Shown here in pieces: positions 21,079 to 29,496 of a stretch of DNA of 64,000 nt. This DNA comes from JBCCQL01 sp039414355 (GTDB lineage Bacteria; Planctomycetota; Planctomycetia; Pirellulales; Lacipirellulaceae). Position 1 is the stretch's first letter, and each line of letters opens with the position of its first letter. Made by a program: the position numbers and the translations under genes. The stretch lies in the NCBI GenBank assembly GCA_039414355.1, contig JBCDJN010000005.1:32581-96580 (forward strand), given 5' to 3'. The notes beneath the pieces were generated by a model. It saw only the letters and a program-made list of their open reading frames with translations. It ran no database searches and was not told where the DNA came from.

Positions 21079-22245
21079 CTACCACCGGTCGTCGTCCAGC
21101 TCTACCACGCCCTCGGCCTGCATCTTCTGGGCGTGGCGTGCCACCTTCTTCGCTAGTTGCTGGCCTGCGGCGGGCAACTTGGCGAGGTCGACCCGCGAGA
21201 GCAGGTCGATCGCCCTGCCGGGTCGGTTGAGCTCCACAACGCAGATCTGGGCGAGCTTCACCCGCATGGGATCGGCCCGGTCTGGGGCTGTGCGGATGTA
21301 CTGGTCCATGAGCGGCGCCGACTCCGCCCATCGCTGCTGCTTGTGCAGGCCGGCCACGAGCTTTGCCAGGTCGCTGGGTGGCAGCGACACGTCGGCTCCA
21401 ATCCCCGCGAGCTTGTCCAGCAGCTTCTTCGCGGCGCCGGCGTTGCCCTCGGCCAGGTACATCTGCACTTGGCTCTTGGCTAGTTCCACCTGCTCGCCGC
21501 GTTGTTGCTTGCGTTTCTCGTTGAGCTGCTTGGAGAACTCGAGGTCTTCTTCCTCCGTTTGGTCCTTGCCGCCGGCGTCGCCCCGCCAGACGTGGAACAT
21601 GTCCCAGCCTTCGCAGTCAACAACGCCGCGCTTGAGCAGCAGGATGCCGAGGGGGAAGCCGATCAAGGCGCCCATGACGTGGAGCAGGCTGCTGCCGGAC
21701 CCGCCCTGCAAGATGATGACCCAAAGGAGGTCGAGCCCGATGTAGAACCCGGCGAGCCAGCCGATGGACACATCGACGGCGCCGACAAAGAAGAAAAACC
21801 AGTAGAAGACCTTCACTTCGTTCTTGGGCGCCCACACCGCGGCGATCGCCAGCAGGCCGTAGATGATTGAAGACGCTCCGTAGGAGACGGATTCGGAGCC
21901 GGAGTACCCGAGCGTGCAAACCTGCTCCACCGCGCACTGCAGAACGCCGATAGCCAAGTAGCACGCTAGGAAACGCAGCCAACCGAGCTTGCCTTCAACC
22001 ACAAGGCCGAAGACCCACAGGAAGACCATGTTTCCCAGAAGGTGAAACAAGCCGCCGTGCGTGAAGTTGGAGAGCACCCATTCGATGGGGCGTAGGCCTT
22101 GGCCGTGGGTGAGGACCCAACCGGCGGTGGGGTCGATCACGCCGGCGACCATGCCGATGAAGACGAGCACGTTCACCACAATCAGCCCGACCGTGGCGAA
22201 GGGCCAGTAGTAAACCGGCGCGTCGGTGGACACCGGGATGAACAT
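21079..22245 (-). CDS. Rhomboid family intramembrane serine protease
   Basis: Membrane protease cutting within transmembrane segments. The six-helix rhomboid core shows HGGLFHLLGNMVFLWVFG in helix 2 (His and Asn of the oxyanion region), the serine motif GASS with Ser125 in helix 4 (YGASSIIYG), and the partner His189 in LLHVMGALIGFPLG in helix 6. After the core, residues 215-388 form a soluble helical tail with TPR-like character, longer than in GlpG-type proteins. Start ATG at 22245 gives 388 residues; an upstream ATG at 22305 would add 20 residues without membrane character. Substrates are unknown. Confidence 0.9.
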   Translation of the reverse strand: MFIPVSTDAPVYYWPFATVGLIVVNVLVFIGMVAGVIDPTAGWVLTHGQGLRPIEWVLSNFTHGGLFHLLGNMVFLWVFGLVVEGKLGWLRFLACYLAIGVLQCAVEQVCTLGYSGSESVSYGASSIIYGLLAIAAVWAPKNEVKVFYWFFFFVGAVDVSIGWLAGFYIGLDLLWVIILQGGSGSSLLHVMGALIGFPLGILLLKRGVVDCEGWDMFHVWRGDAGGKDQTEEEDLEFSKQLNEKRKQQRGEQVELAKSQVQMYLAEGNAGAAKKLLDKLAGIGADVSLPPSDLAKLVAGLHKQQRWAESAPLMDQYIRTAPDRADPMRVKLAQICVVELNRPGRAIDLLSRVDLAKLPAAGQQLAKKVARHAQKMQAEGVVELDDDRW

Positions 22246-22326
22246 GCTGCTGCCGGGCTTGGGCTGCCGAAGGAGACTGCCGCGCGGCGTGGGCGCCGCT
22301 AGCATGAGTCTACTCGAAGCGGGTCG

Positions 22327-23925
22327 CTACCGGGGGAGAGCGGCGCCGGCGATTTCCTGCATCTGCTCGCGCAGCCAGGGCTCGGGGAACAGGCAGAGCG
22401 AGTACTCCCGGCTGCCGAGGATTGATTCGGCGCGCTGCTGGCTGAGCAGTTGCTCACGGCGGGCTTGCAAGGCAACGCGTTCGGCTGAGATCGCCTCACG
22501 CAGGGCGGCGTTGGCTTGCTCGATCTGCCGGTGGCGGGCGAGGTTGGAGCCGTTCTCTCGGGGGGGCTCACGCACGGCGTTCAGCTTGGCGGCGATCAGC
22601 TCGGCTGTCGCTGGGTTGTCCGCGTCGAGGTGACGCTCAGGGTGGAACCACAGGTCGCGAAGCCGCCGCTTGGAATCGGCGTCGGCGCCGGGTGCGGGCA
22701 TCGGGAAATCGATAGGCAGGCGGAGCGTCGCCGAGACCGTGGCGTGCGGTGGCGGCGCGGCGCCGAAGAACCGGCGGGCGAGGTCGTCGGTCACATGGTC
22801 GTACTTCGCCCCGCCGATGCCGTGCAAGAACAGGTCGCCAAGCACCAGCCGGCCGTAGAGCGTGGTGAAGAGCGCCCGGCTGCGAAGCCGGACGCCCTGC
22901 CGCGCGAGCTCGGCGATTCCGGTCGCGTCGGGTCCAAGTGACCACTCGCCGCCGGACCGATCGGACAGCACCCAGTCGTCTTCGCGGTGACGAACGAACG
23001 CCGGGCGGCGGATCGGCGCCTCGTCGGTCCACACCCACAGCGGCGTTTCCGTCCACGGGTCGTCTGACTTCAGGTCCGGCAACGGTTGAGCTGGTGTGCG
23101 GAGCCGGTGGGCGGTGCGGTACGCGTCCAAGGCGCCGTTGTAGGCGTGGACGAAATCCTCGATCCGCGTCACCACCATCGCAGCGAACGCGGCGAACGCC
23201 TCGGTCTCGCAAACCGCGCTCAGCGGCAGCTCCAGGTTGGCCAGGCCCCAACGGCCCTCGACAAGCCGCCGGGCCCGAGACAGCGCTTCGCCAAGCCGCA
23301 CGCCAGCGCGAGCCGCCTGGGTGAGGTCGCTTTGCATCGAGGCCGCGAGCGGCTCGTCGACCAACCCATTGAGTGCGTCAGCAGCTCGCGCCGCGAACGA
23401 GTCGAGCGCTTCGTGCGACTGAACTGGTCTGACTTCCCAAGGGCACGCTTCGGCCACTTCGTCGTACAGCACCGTCTGCACGCCTGGCTTCTCGATCGAT
23501 CCGATTGGCGAACGCACGCCGGTGGTGCGGCAGAGGTCGCTATCGATCAGCACGTGCACGCCGCAGCCGCCGACGGCCTTCGCCAACCGATCGAGCAGAA
23601 AGTTCTTGAACCACACGCCGGTGTGGAACAAGTCGGGCTGGTGGCCCGAGAGCACTAGCGGAAGCGAACCGGCGTTGGCGGGCGGCGCCGGCACGTCGCA
23701 GAAAGAGCTCGTGAACCGGTGGGCGAGACCGAGCAACTCCTGCCGAGCGGCAATCACAAACGCCGGGTCGAAGCCGGCGGGATGGGCCGCTTGCCCGCCG
23801 ACGATCGCTTGCCGGTTGGCAGCGACCTGCGCGGGGAGCTCCCCCGCAGGCGGGTCGATGAGGGTTTGGCCGTCGGCCTGGGGCGCCCGGTAGCGGCGGT
23901 AGCCGCCCTCGTCGCGATCCGACAT
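22327..23925 (-). CDS. BshC-like protein (putative bacillithiol-type cysteine ligase relative)
   Basis: Protein of 532 residues, similar in length and layout to BshC, which adds cysteine in bacillithiol synthesis. Visible similarities: SGHQPDLFHTGVWFKN (residues 93-108), matching the position and pattern of the BshC TGQQ-x-GL-F motif; then VLIDSDLCRTTG; a late LRSRALFTTLYGRLVLGDLFLHGIGG segment (to about residue 371) that parallels the BshC segment preceding GG; and a helical, coiled-coil-like C-terminus. The exact Gln-Gln of BshC is His-Gln here, so function may differ. Start ATG at 23925. It is transcribed after the GT2 gene with a 14-base gap. Assignment is tentative and made by eye. Confidence 0.5.
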   Translation of the reverse strand: MSDRDEGGYRRYRAPQADGQTLIDPPAGELPAQVAANRQAIVGGQAAHPAGFDPAFVIAARQELLGLAHRFTSSFCDVPAPPANAGSLPLVLSGHQPDLFHTGVWFKNFLLDRLAKAVGGCGVHVLIDSDLCRTTGVRSPIGSIEKPGVQTVLYDEVAEACPWEVRPVQSHEALDSFAARAADALNGLVDEPLAASMQSDLTQAARAGVRLGEALSRARRLVEGRWGLANLELPLSAVCETEAFAAFAAMVVTRIEDFVHAYNGALDAYRTAHRLRTPAQPLPDLKSDDPWTETPLWVWTDEAPIRRPAFVRHREDDWVLSDRSGGEWSLGPDATGIAELARQGVRLRSRALFTTLYGRLVLGDLFLHGIGGAKYDHVTDDLARRFFGAAPPPHATVSATLRLPIDFPMPAPGADADSKRRLRDLWFHPERHLDADNPATAELIAAKLNAVREPPRENGSNLARHRQIEQANAALREAISAERVALQARREQLLSQQRAESILGSREYSLCLFPEPWLREQMQEIAGAALPR

Positions 23926-23939
23926 AGCCAACCGTGAGC

Positions 23940-24722
23940 CTACAGGGTTTCGGCGGCCGCGAGCTGAGCGGCCCGGCAGTCGCCCGGCGATCGCCGCGTG
24001 GCCGCCAAGGCTCTTGCGATCACGGAGCGGTAGTAGGCAAGCCGCTGCTCGGCCTGGTCGAGGGCGCCGCCAAAGCTCCGCTCTTCGTCCAAGTAGATCA
24101 GCGGCACCGCCACCTCGCGGATCCGCAGGCCCTTGCAAGCGGCCTGCACCCAAAGTTCCAGGGGCATGGCGTAGCCGAACTCGGTGACGTTGAGCTTGGC
24201 GAGCGCTCCGACGCGGTACGCCTTGAATCCGCAGAAGGCATCGGTGAGCGACAGGCCGAGGCGTTCGTTGAGCTCACGCGTGATGGTGTGGTTGATCCGT
24301 CGCCGGTCCGCGGGCGCGGCGCCCGTGGCGGCGGCGTCAGTCGCGAGGTACCGGCTGCCGGAGACGATGTCGTAAGGCTCGCCCGATCCGCTGCCCGCTG
24401 GGAAGACGGCCGCGGCGAGGTCGTTGATCAACTGCGGTTCGTGCTGACCATCGCAATCAATGGTGACCAGCACGTCGTAGTCGTTGCCGATCGCGTAGTC
24501 GAACGCGGAGGCCAACGCGGCGCCGTAGCCGCGGTTCTCCTCGTGCCGGAGCAGCGCGATGTCGTTCCGCTTTGACAGCAGTTCACTGCTGCCGTCGGAC
24601 GATCCGTCGTCAACCACCAGCACGTCGCCAGCATGCCTGCCCACTTCGCCCAACACCTCCTCCAGGTGCTTCGCCTCGTTGTAAACGGGCAGGGCGGTGA
24701 GGCAGCGTGGCGGGCTGGACAT
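23940..24722 (-). CDS. Glycosyltransferase family 2 (polyprenyl-phosphate sugar transferase-like)
   Basis: GT-A fold enzyme of 260 residues. The N-terminal nucleotide-sugar motif is CLTALPVYNEAKHLEEVL, then VLVVDDGSSDGSSELL, HEENRGYGAALASAFDYA, and the metal-binding VTIDCDGQHEP, which fits the dolichyl-phosphate mannose synthase/DPM1 branch making polyprenyl-phosphate sugars. No transmembrane tail is apparent, so it is of the soluble or peripheral type. Start ATG at 24722; the frame is open upstream to 24860 but that part is not conserved in type. It is followed directly by the BshC-like gene in an apparent operon, an unusual pairing. Confidence 0.88.
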   Translation of the reverse strand: MSSPPRCLTALPVYNEAKHLEEVLGEVGRHAGDVLVVDDGSSDGSSELLSKRNDIALLRHEENRGYGAALASAFDYAIGNDYDVLVTIDCDGQHEPQLINDLAAAVFPAGSGSGEPYDIVSGSRYLATDAAATGAAPADRRRINHTITRELNERLGLSLTDAFCGFKAYRVGALAKLNVTEFGYAMPLELWVQAACKGLRIREVAVPLIYLDEERSFGGALDQAEQRLAYYRSVIARALAATRRSPGDCRAAQLAAAETL

Positions 24723-24929
24723 GGTGTCGGCGGGCTGTCGGGACGAGGCGGGAGTCGTCAGGCGGGCGTCTGTAGGATAATCGGAACCCCCGGGAATTCC
24801 TGCGCCTGGCCGAGCTTGAGCTCGGCGATCGGGGCGATCCGACCCGGTTTTTTGAGGCAAAGGCCGCGGGATTGTAGAACCGGCGGCAAGCTGGTCAAGC
24901 GGCTCAGTGGCCCCCGCTGATGTGCGGGT

Positions 24930-25715
24930 TCAGACGGTCTTGAGCGGGTCGTGCTCCGCCTGGGACGCCCAGAATTCCACTGCGGGGAACTTGGCGGCCA
25001 GCTCGTCGGCGAGCGCCTCCACGGCGAACCGCTCGCTGCCGTAGTGCCCCAGCAGCACCAAGGCGATGCCATGCGCCTCGGCGGCCAGACAGGTGTGAAA
25101 CGTTGCCTCGCCGGTCACCAACGCGTCGCAGCCCGCGGTCCGGGCCGCCTCGAGAAAGCTCCCGCCGCTGCCGCAAGCAATGGCAACGCTGCCGACGGGG
25201 CGATCCGGCTCTGCCACCAGGCGGACACTCGGCAACCCGAGCCGTTGCTTGGCAAGCGCGGCGAGGCTGCCAGCCGTGTGGGATTCCGAAGGCGCGCCGA
25301 TTCGAACCGAACCCACGGATGGATCGTCGGCGTGCGGATGGAGAGTGGCGATCTGGGTCAGTTGCAAGTGCTCCGCCAGTCGTTGGTTGATGCCGCGCGA
25401 CGCGGAGTCGAAGGCGGTGTGAGGGCTGTAGACGGCGACGCCGGCGCGGGCGAGGCGCCATAGAAGGCCGCCGTCCACCGGTCCGTCGACGAGACTGCCG
25501 ACCGGCTTAAAGGGGAGCGGGTGGTGGGAGACGACCAAATCCGCCGACCGCTCAATCGCCTCGGCAGCGCTGTCGGCTGTCAATGTTAAGCACGTCATCA
25601 CGCGCTGGGCGTTGGCCGACGGGTCGCCGGCCAGCAGGCCAACGTTGTCCCAAGACTCCGCCAAGGTCAGCGGCGCAAATCCCTCAAGCCAGTCCGTGAT
25701 GTCCTTGATGGTCAT
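24930..25715 (-). CDS. Nif3-like dinuclear metal centre protein
   Basis: Nif3/YbgI family protein, 261 residues, forming hexameric rings with two metal ions per subunit in known members; some have GTP cyclohydrolase I type 2 activity but the general role is unsettled. Seen here: ESWDNVGLLAG at the N-terminus, the metal-binding VVSHHPLPFKP, YSPHTAFDSA, and the C-terminal LGHYGSERFAVEALAD with His and Glu ligands. Start ATG at 25715, where homology begins (MTIKDITDWLEG); the longer frame adds only an unlike stretch. The gene stands between a GT2 and a large secreted protein gene on the same strand. Confidence 0.93.
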   Translation of the reverse strand: MTIKDITDWLEGFAPLTLAESWDNVGLLAGDPSANAQRVMTCLTLTADSAAEAIERSADLVVSHHPLPFKPVGSLVDGPVDGGLLWRLARAGVAVYSPHTAFDSASRGINQRLAEHLQLTQIATLHPHADDPSVGSVRIGAPSESHTAGSLAALAKQRLGLPSVRLVAEPDRPVGSVAIACGSGGSFLEAARTAGCDALVTGEATFHTCLAAEAHGIALVLLGHYGSERFAVEALADELAAKFPAVEFWASQAEHDPLKTV

Positions 25716-25754
25716 AGCGGCGAGTCTGCCGCTTCGCACGGGCGGAATCAAGCG

Positions 25755-28517
25755 TCACGGCGTGGCGATGAATCGCTGGATGAGCACACGTGGCCCGTCG
25801 ATCTCCCTCGCGATCAGCTTTAGTTCGCGGCCGATGAGTTCTTCGCCCTGCGAGTACGTGTAGGTCTTCACATCCGGCTCGGGGCCGAGCTCGAAAACCT
25901 GCGCCCGCTTGCGGCGACGCCCGGGGGCGCGCAGGTAGCACTTGAAGCTCATCGGCAGGCCCGAGCTGTTGGTCATGTGCTGGTGGACCAGCAGCCTGCC
26001 GTCTTCGTCGAGCTTGGCGCCGGCGTCGATGGTGACGTCGCCCAAGCCAACGTGCAGCGTTCGCCACACACTGAACTTGAGTCCGCCTTCGGCGCTGCCG
26101 CCGGCCACTTCAAAGTCGATGCGGATGGGCTGTTCGCCGATCGCCGCGTCCTGCAATCGGATCAGCAGCGGGAACTCAAGCGGCTTGTTGGCGCCGACGC
26201 TGAAGTCGTCGGCGGGCGTTGAGATCTTCCACTCCTCGCTCTCGCGAACCGGCAGGTCGCTGCCGAACGAGAGGCGGTTGGGCACAAACAGCCTGACCTG
26301 CCCGCCAACACCCTGGGGAAACCCGTTGACGAGGCGCAGGACGTTGATGTGGTCCTGGCCGAAGATGCTCGGGATGCGATCCTTGGCGAACTGAACGGAC
26401 ATTCGCCATCGGGCGACCGCCTCGTTGAGGCCCAGCACAAACAGCGGCATCGGACCGACTCGTAATCGGTCGCGGACGCCGTCTTTTTCGGGCCGAACCG
26501 CCTTCCCCCAGACGTCGTAGGCCATGATGTCGTCGCCCAGGTAGAGCGTCTCTTCCGCGGGGGTGGTGTTCCACAAGACCATCACCACTTGCCCGTCTGC
26601 CCGTCGGAAGAGCCAGTTTTGGCTGCCGCCGGGGAGCTGAAGATGCCCCATGAACTGGGCGCCGCTGAGCAGCATGGCCGAGGTCCGCCACGGCAGCAGG
26701 AGCTCGCCGGGTTTCCCTTCGGGCGTCATCAGTCCGTGTTTGCCCGAGAACGGGTCGGGGGCGAAGATCGCGTCGGCGCCGTGCCGTTTGGCGACCACGA
26801 TCTGCTCTACGAACTCCCGCACCCGGCTGGTGTGCTGCTCTCCCTGCGTGACGTGAACCGTCTCGTCCACCGCGGGTTCGATTAATACCCACAGCTTCCG
26901 GTCCGCGGCGTCAATCGCCCCTAGCCGCTCGTTCAGCCCGTCGGCGTCCTGCGGGGGCTTGGACGAAAGCTGATGGACTTCCCAGCTCAAGCGGCCCGGC
27001 AGCAGTTCGGTATCCCACCTCCATCCAATCGCCAGATCCACGTCCTGCCCGAAACGGTAGAGCTGGCGCCGGATGTTGGCGATCTGCCCGATCAGGTCCT
27101 CGTAACCCACGAAGCTGGTGTCGTGATCGGCGCCGATCTGCCACCAGCGGATCCGCAGCGATAGCCGGGTCATGATGTGGTCGTACAGCGGAACCCACCG
27201 CGACGAGTCTTCCCCCATCACGTTGGCCATGGAGTAGCTATCGAGCAGTTCTTCTTCCAGCTCGATGTCCGGGTCGAGCGTCTCGGGGTGCTGCAGGATG
27301 CCGATTGTCTCGATGTCGTTCGCGGCGAGGCGCTCGGTGAACTGCAGCAGGTCCTCGCCTCGGTGGGGGTCTTCCGGAGAGAACCAAATCGGGACCTTGA
27401 GCCAGTTGATGCCAACCAGCGGTAGGATCTTCTCCAGCGCGTCGAACTGTAGCGGTCGATCGGCGGTAGGCAGCGTCCAGCCGAACTCGCCTCGGGTCTT
27501 CGCAATCTCGGGCGGGATCACCGCGAGCGTGACCTCGCGCTTGTCCATGAACTTGCCCGTCTCGCTGCTGAGCATCTCGACACGGACCTGGTAGAAGCCG
27601 TACTTGCCGTGCCGTTCGATGTGCGGGGTCCACTCGGTTGAGCCCTCGTAGCCCTCGGCGTGGTTGCCGACGCCGTCAACAATGTCCGAGGCCCGTCGCG
27701 TTTCTTCGTCAAGCAGCTTCCGCGTGACGATCGGCTTCCCGTCGAGGGTTTCCTCGCCCCGCACGCCGAGTTCTTGGCTCGTGGCGTCGAGCAGTTGGAA
27801 CCGGATCTTCGGGTCGCGTTCGCGGATGCCCGACAGACTGCAGGTGATTTTCACGTCCGTCGGGTCGGTGTAGACGTGGAACGGATTGTTGGCGGAGACA
27901 TCGAGGCTGGGCTGGCGGCCGAGCCAAACGTCGCCGATCGAGATTCTGCCGTGCAGGTCGCCGTACCCGCTCTTGACGGTTTCGATACGGACCGTGGCGT
28001 TGGTGATGTCGTTGTAGCGTGGCCGGACCGGTTCGATTTCCACCGATTCATAGGCGCCCGTGGCGGGCACCGGCTCCGATCGCGTCGACTGACGCACCTT
28101 CCCCTGGGCGTCGAGGTAGTCGAGCTTGACATACACCTCGCTGTTGGGCGCTTCCTCAATCTTCATGCGGAGGTCCAGGCAGTAGCTGAACTTCGCCATC
28201 ACCAGGATCGGTGGGCTTGAGATCGACGCTTGGGCGCCATCCAGCTGCACGACCAACGCTCGCCCCGCCTTGGCGGCGGAGTCATCGTCGAGGGCGATCT
28301 CAACGTAATGGGGATAGCCGGGGCCCGATTGCCGTCGCCAGCGATCGGGCCAGCGGTCGTAGTTGACGTCCCAGTTGTCGTCGTCGAAAGCGCACGACCA
28401 AACCTCCATCGCGTCCGCAGGGCGACCCTGCTGCTGCTGCCGACGCCGGCCGTAGGCCGTGTCCGCGGGCAAGGTGCTAAGCACGACAGCGACGAGTAGG
28501 ATCGGCCGAAAGGGCAT
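25755..28517 (-). CDS. Large exported protein with degenerate glycoside hydrolase-like core
   Basis: Protein of 920 residues with a signal peptide (MPFRPILLVAVVLSTLPADTAYG). After a beta-rich N-terminal part of about 310 residues, a TIM-barrel-like stretch begins near GEFGWTLPTADRP and reaches the FAPDP region; it includes LPLVGINWLKVPIWF and IRWWQIGADHDTSF. The latter sits where clan GH-A enzymes have W-x-I-G-N-E, but the acid Glu is not found, so it may be inactive or only distantly related. C-terminal beta-sandwich parts contain VMVLWNTTPAEETLYLG. The frame is open further upstream but ATG at 28517 gives a clean signal peptide. The function is not identified; cell-surface carbohydrate binding is a guess. 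Confidence 0.6.
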   Translation of the reverse strand: MPFRPILLVAVVLSTLPADTAYGRRRQQQQGRPADAMEVWSCAFDDDNWDVNYDRWPDRWRRQSGPGYPHYVEIALDDDSAAKAGRALVVQLDGAQASISSPPILVMAKFSYCLDLRMKIEEAPNSEVYVKLDYLDAQGKVRQSTRSEPVPATGAYESVEIEPVRPRYNDITNATVRIETVKSGYGDLHGRISIGDVWLGRQPSLDVSANNPFHVYTDPTDVKITCSLSGIRERDPKIRFQLLDATSQELGVRGEETLDGKPIVTRKLLDEETRRASDIVDGVGNHAEGYEGSTEWTPHIERHGKYGFYQVRVEMLSSETGKFMDKREVTLAVIPPEIAKTRGEFGWTLPTADRPLQFDALEKILPLVGINWLKVPIWFSPEDPHRGEDLLQFTERLAANDIETIGILQHPETLDPDIELEEELLDSYSMANVMGEDSSRWVPLYDHIMTRLSLRIRWWQIGADHDTSFVGYEDLIGQIANIRRQLYRFGQDVDLAIGWRWDTELLPGRLSWEVHQLSSKPPQDADGLNERLGAIDAADRKLWVLIEPAVDETVHVTQGEQHTSRVREFVEQIVVAKRHGADAIFAPDPFSGKHGLMTPEGKPGELLLPWRTSAMLLSGAQFMGHLQLPGGSQNWLFRRADGQVVMVLWNTTPAEETLYLGDDIMAYDVWGKAVRPEKDGVRDRLRVGPMPLFVLGLNEAVARWRMSVQFAKDRIPSIFGQDHINVLRLVNGFPQGVGGQVRLFVPNRLSFGSDLPVRESEEWKISTPADDFSVGANKPLEFPLLIRLQDAAIGEQPIRIDFEVAGGSAEGGLKFSVWRTLHVGLGDVTIDAGAKLDEDGRLLVHQHMTNSSGLPMSFKCYLRAPGRRRKRAQVFELGPEPDVKTYTYSQGEELIGRELKLIAREIDGPRVLIQRFIATP

Positions 28518-28680
28518 TGCAGGCGGCTTGGGGAGAGGCGGAAGACGCTGCGGAACTCTACCGTTCCCCAAGGCCCTTGCCGCTTTCCCGTCGCCGCCGA
28601 ACCAAGCCGATCCGCGCCGCAGAATCGAACGAATCGTTGCAAGCGTCGCGGCCGTCGCCGCCAACTTCCCGCGGCGGCGG

Positions 28681-29166
28681 TCAGAGCGTCGAGCTCTTGG
28701 TCGAATAGTCGGTTGCGCGGCGGAGCGCCTCCGCCAAATGGATCGTGAGCCGGCTCGGGCCGGCCAGGCAATCGCCGTGAACGAAGATGAGCGTTGGTGC
28801 TGCTCCGCCGCATATCGCTTCGACACGCCACTGCACGCCCCGCGCATCGCTGCCCGCAAGGGTGAATCGTTGAGCGACTTCCTCCTGAGGCTGCATCATT
28901 TCGTCGACCCGGCGCCAACGCTTCACGGTTTGCTCGATGTCGGTCTTGTAGTCCCCGGGGACGATGACGCTCTGCTGCTGGCAAAACGCCGACAGCGCTT
29001 TGCGGGTGACGGGCAGAACGACTTCCGCTTCGGCAGAAGTCACCACCAGATCCCCGCCAACCACCTCAACCGTATGCCCGTCGGCCTGGAGCCGTTCGGC
29101 CAGTTGCCAGATCACCACCGGTGTGATGAGAGCCGAGAGGGCACCAAGGGCGAGTAGACCGCGCAT
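28681..29166 (-). CDS. Hypothetical protein with N-terminal membrane segment
   Basis: Protein of 161 residues. An N-terminal hydrophobic segment (MRGLLALGALSALITPVVIWQLAERL) is either an anchor or uncleaved signal; the remainder is soluble and includes a helical middle (DIEQTVKRWRRVDEMMQPQ) and a C-terminal segment APTLIFVHGD. No family was recognised. The start is ATG at 29166 with GGAGG eight bases upstream, the clearest ribosome binding site in this region. It lies upstream of the large secreted protein gene with a 163-base gap and may be cotranscribed with it. Confidence 0.6.
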   Translation of the reverse strand: MRGLLALGALSALITPVVIWQLAERLQADGHTVEVVGGDLVVTSAEAEVVLPVTRKALSAFCQQQSVIVPGDYKTDIEQTVKRWRRVDEMMQPQEEVAQRFTLAGSDARGVQWRVEAICGGAAPTLIFVHGDCLAGPSRLTIHLAEALRRATDYSTKSSTL

Positions 29167-29496
29167 GGCGGAGGCCTCCGTCGAGGGACGTGTTGTTGCG
29201 TGGGGAACGCTGGGCGGGGCCGCTGGCACGCTGGAAGCGTTGCCGCGGATGGTCGGCCGCATCGCGGTCTCCAGGAGTCTGAAACCCTGGAAAATCAGCT
29301 AGGCGCCGGGACGAGCCGGCCGATCCGGATACCCGCAGATACTAGTTCCGCGGGTCGCGTCGCCTAGGGGTCGCCGCACACTTTCGGAGACCGCGCCCGG
29401 AGCCGTCGGAAGGTATCCAGCGGGTCACGCAGCGTAACCGGCAATCTTGAAACGACTTGCAGCGAATGCGAAACGTGTTTCGTCGCCTAGAGGGAA
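29167..29496. other. Non-coding gap
   Basis: About 330 bases between the kelch-protein stop and the start of the small membrane-segment protein, both on the minus strand. No convincing open frame, tRNA or terminator with a T-tract was seen. It contains the GGAGG ribosome binding site near its left edge and presumably the promoter for the downstream minus-strand genes, but no clear -35/-10 pair was found. Confidence 0.5.

Noticed and set aside
24930..25715. tRNA-like GATTCGAACC segment near 25301 inside the Nif3-family gene
   Set aside because: No acceptor or anticodon stems surround it, and it lies in a clear coding region.
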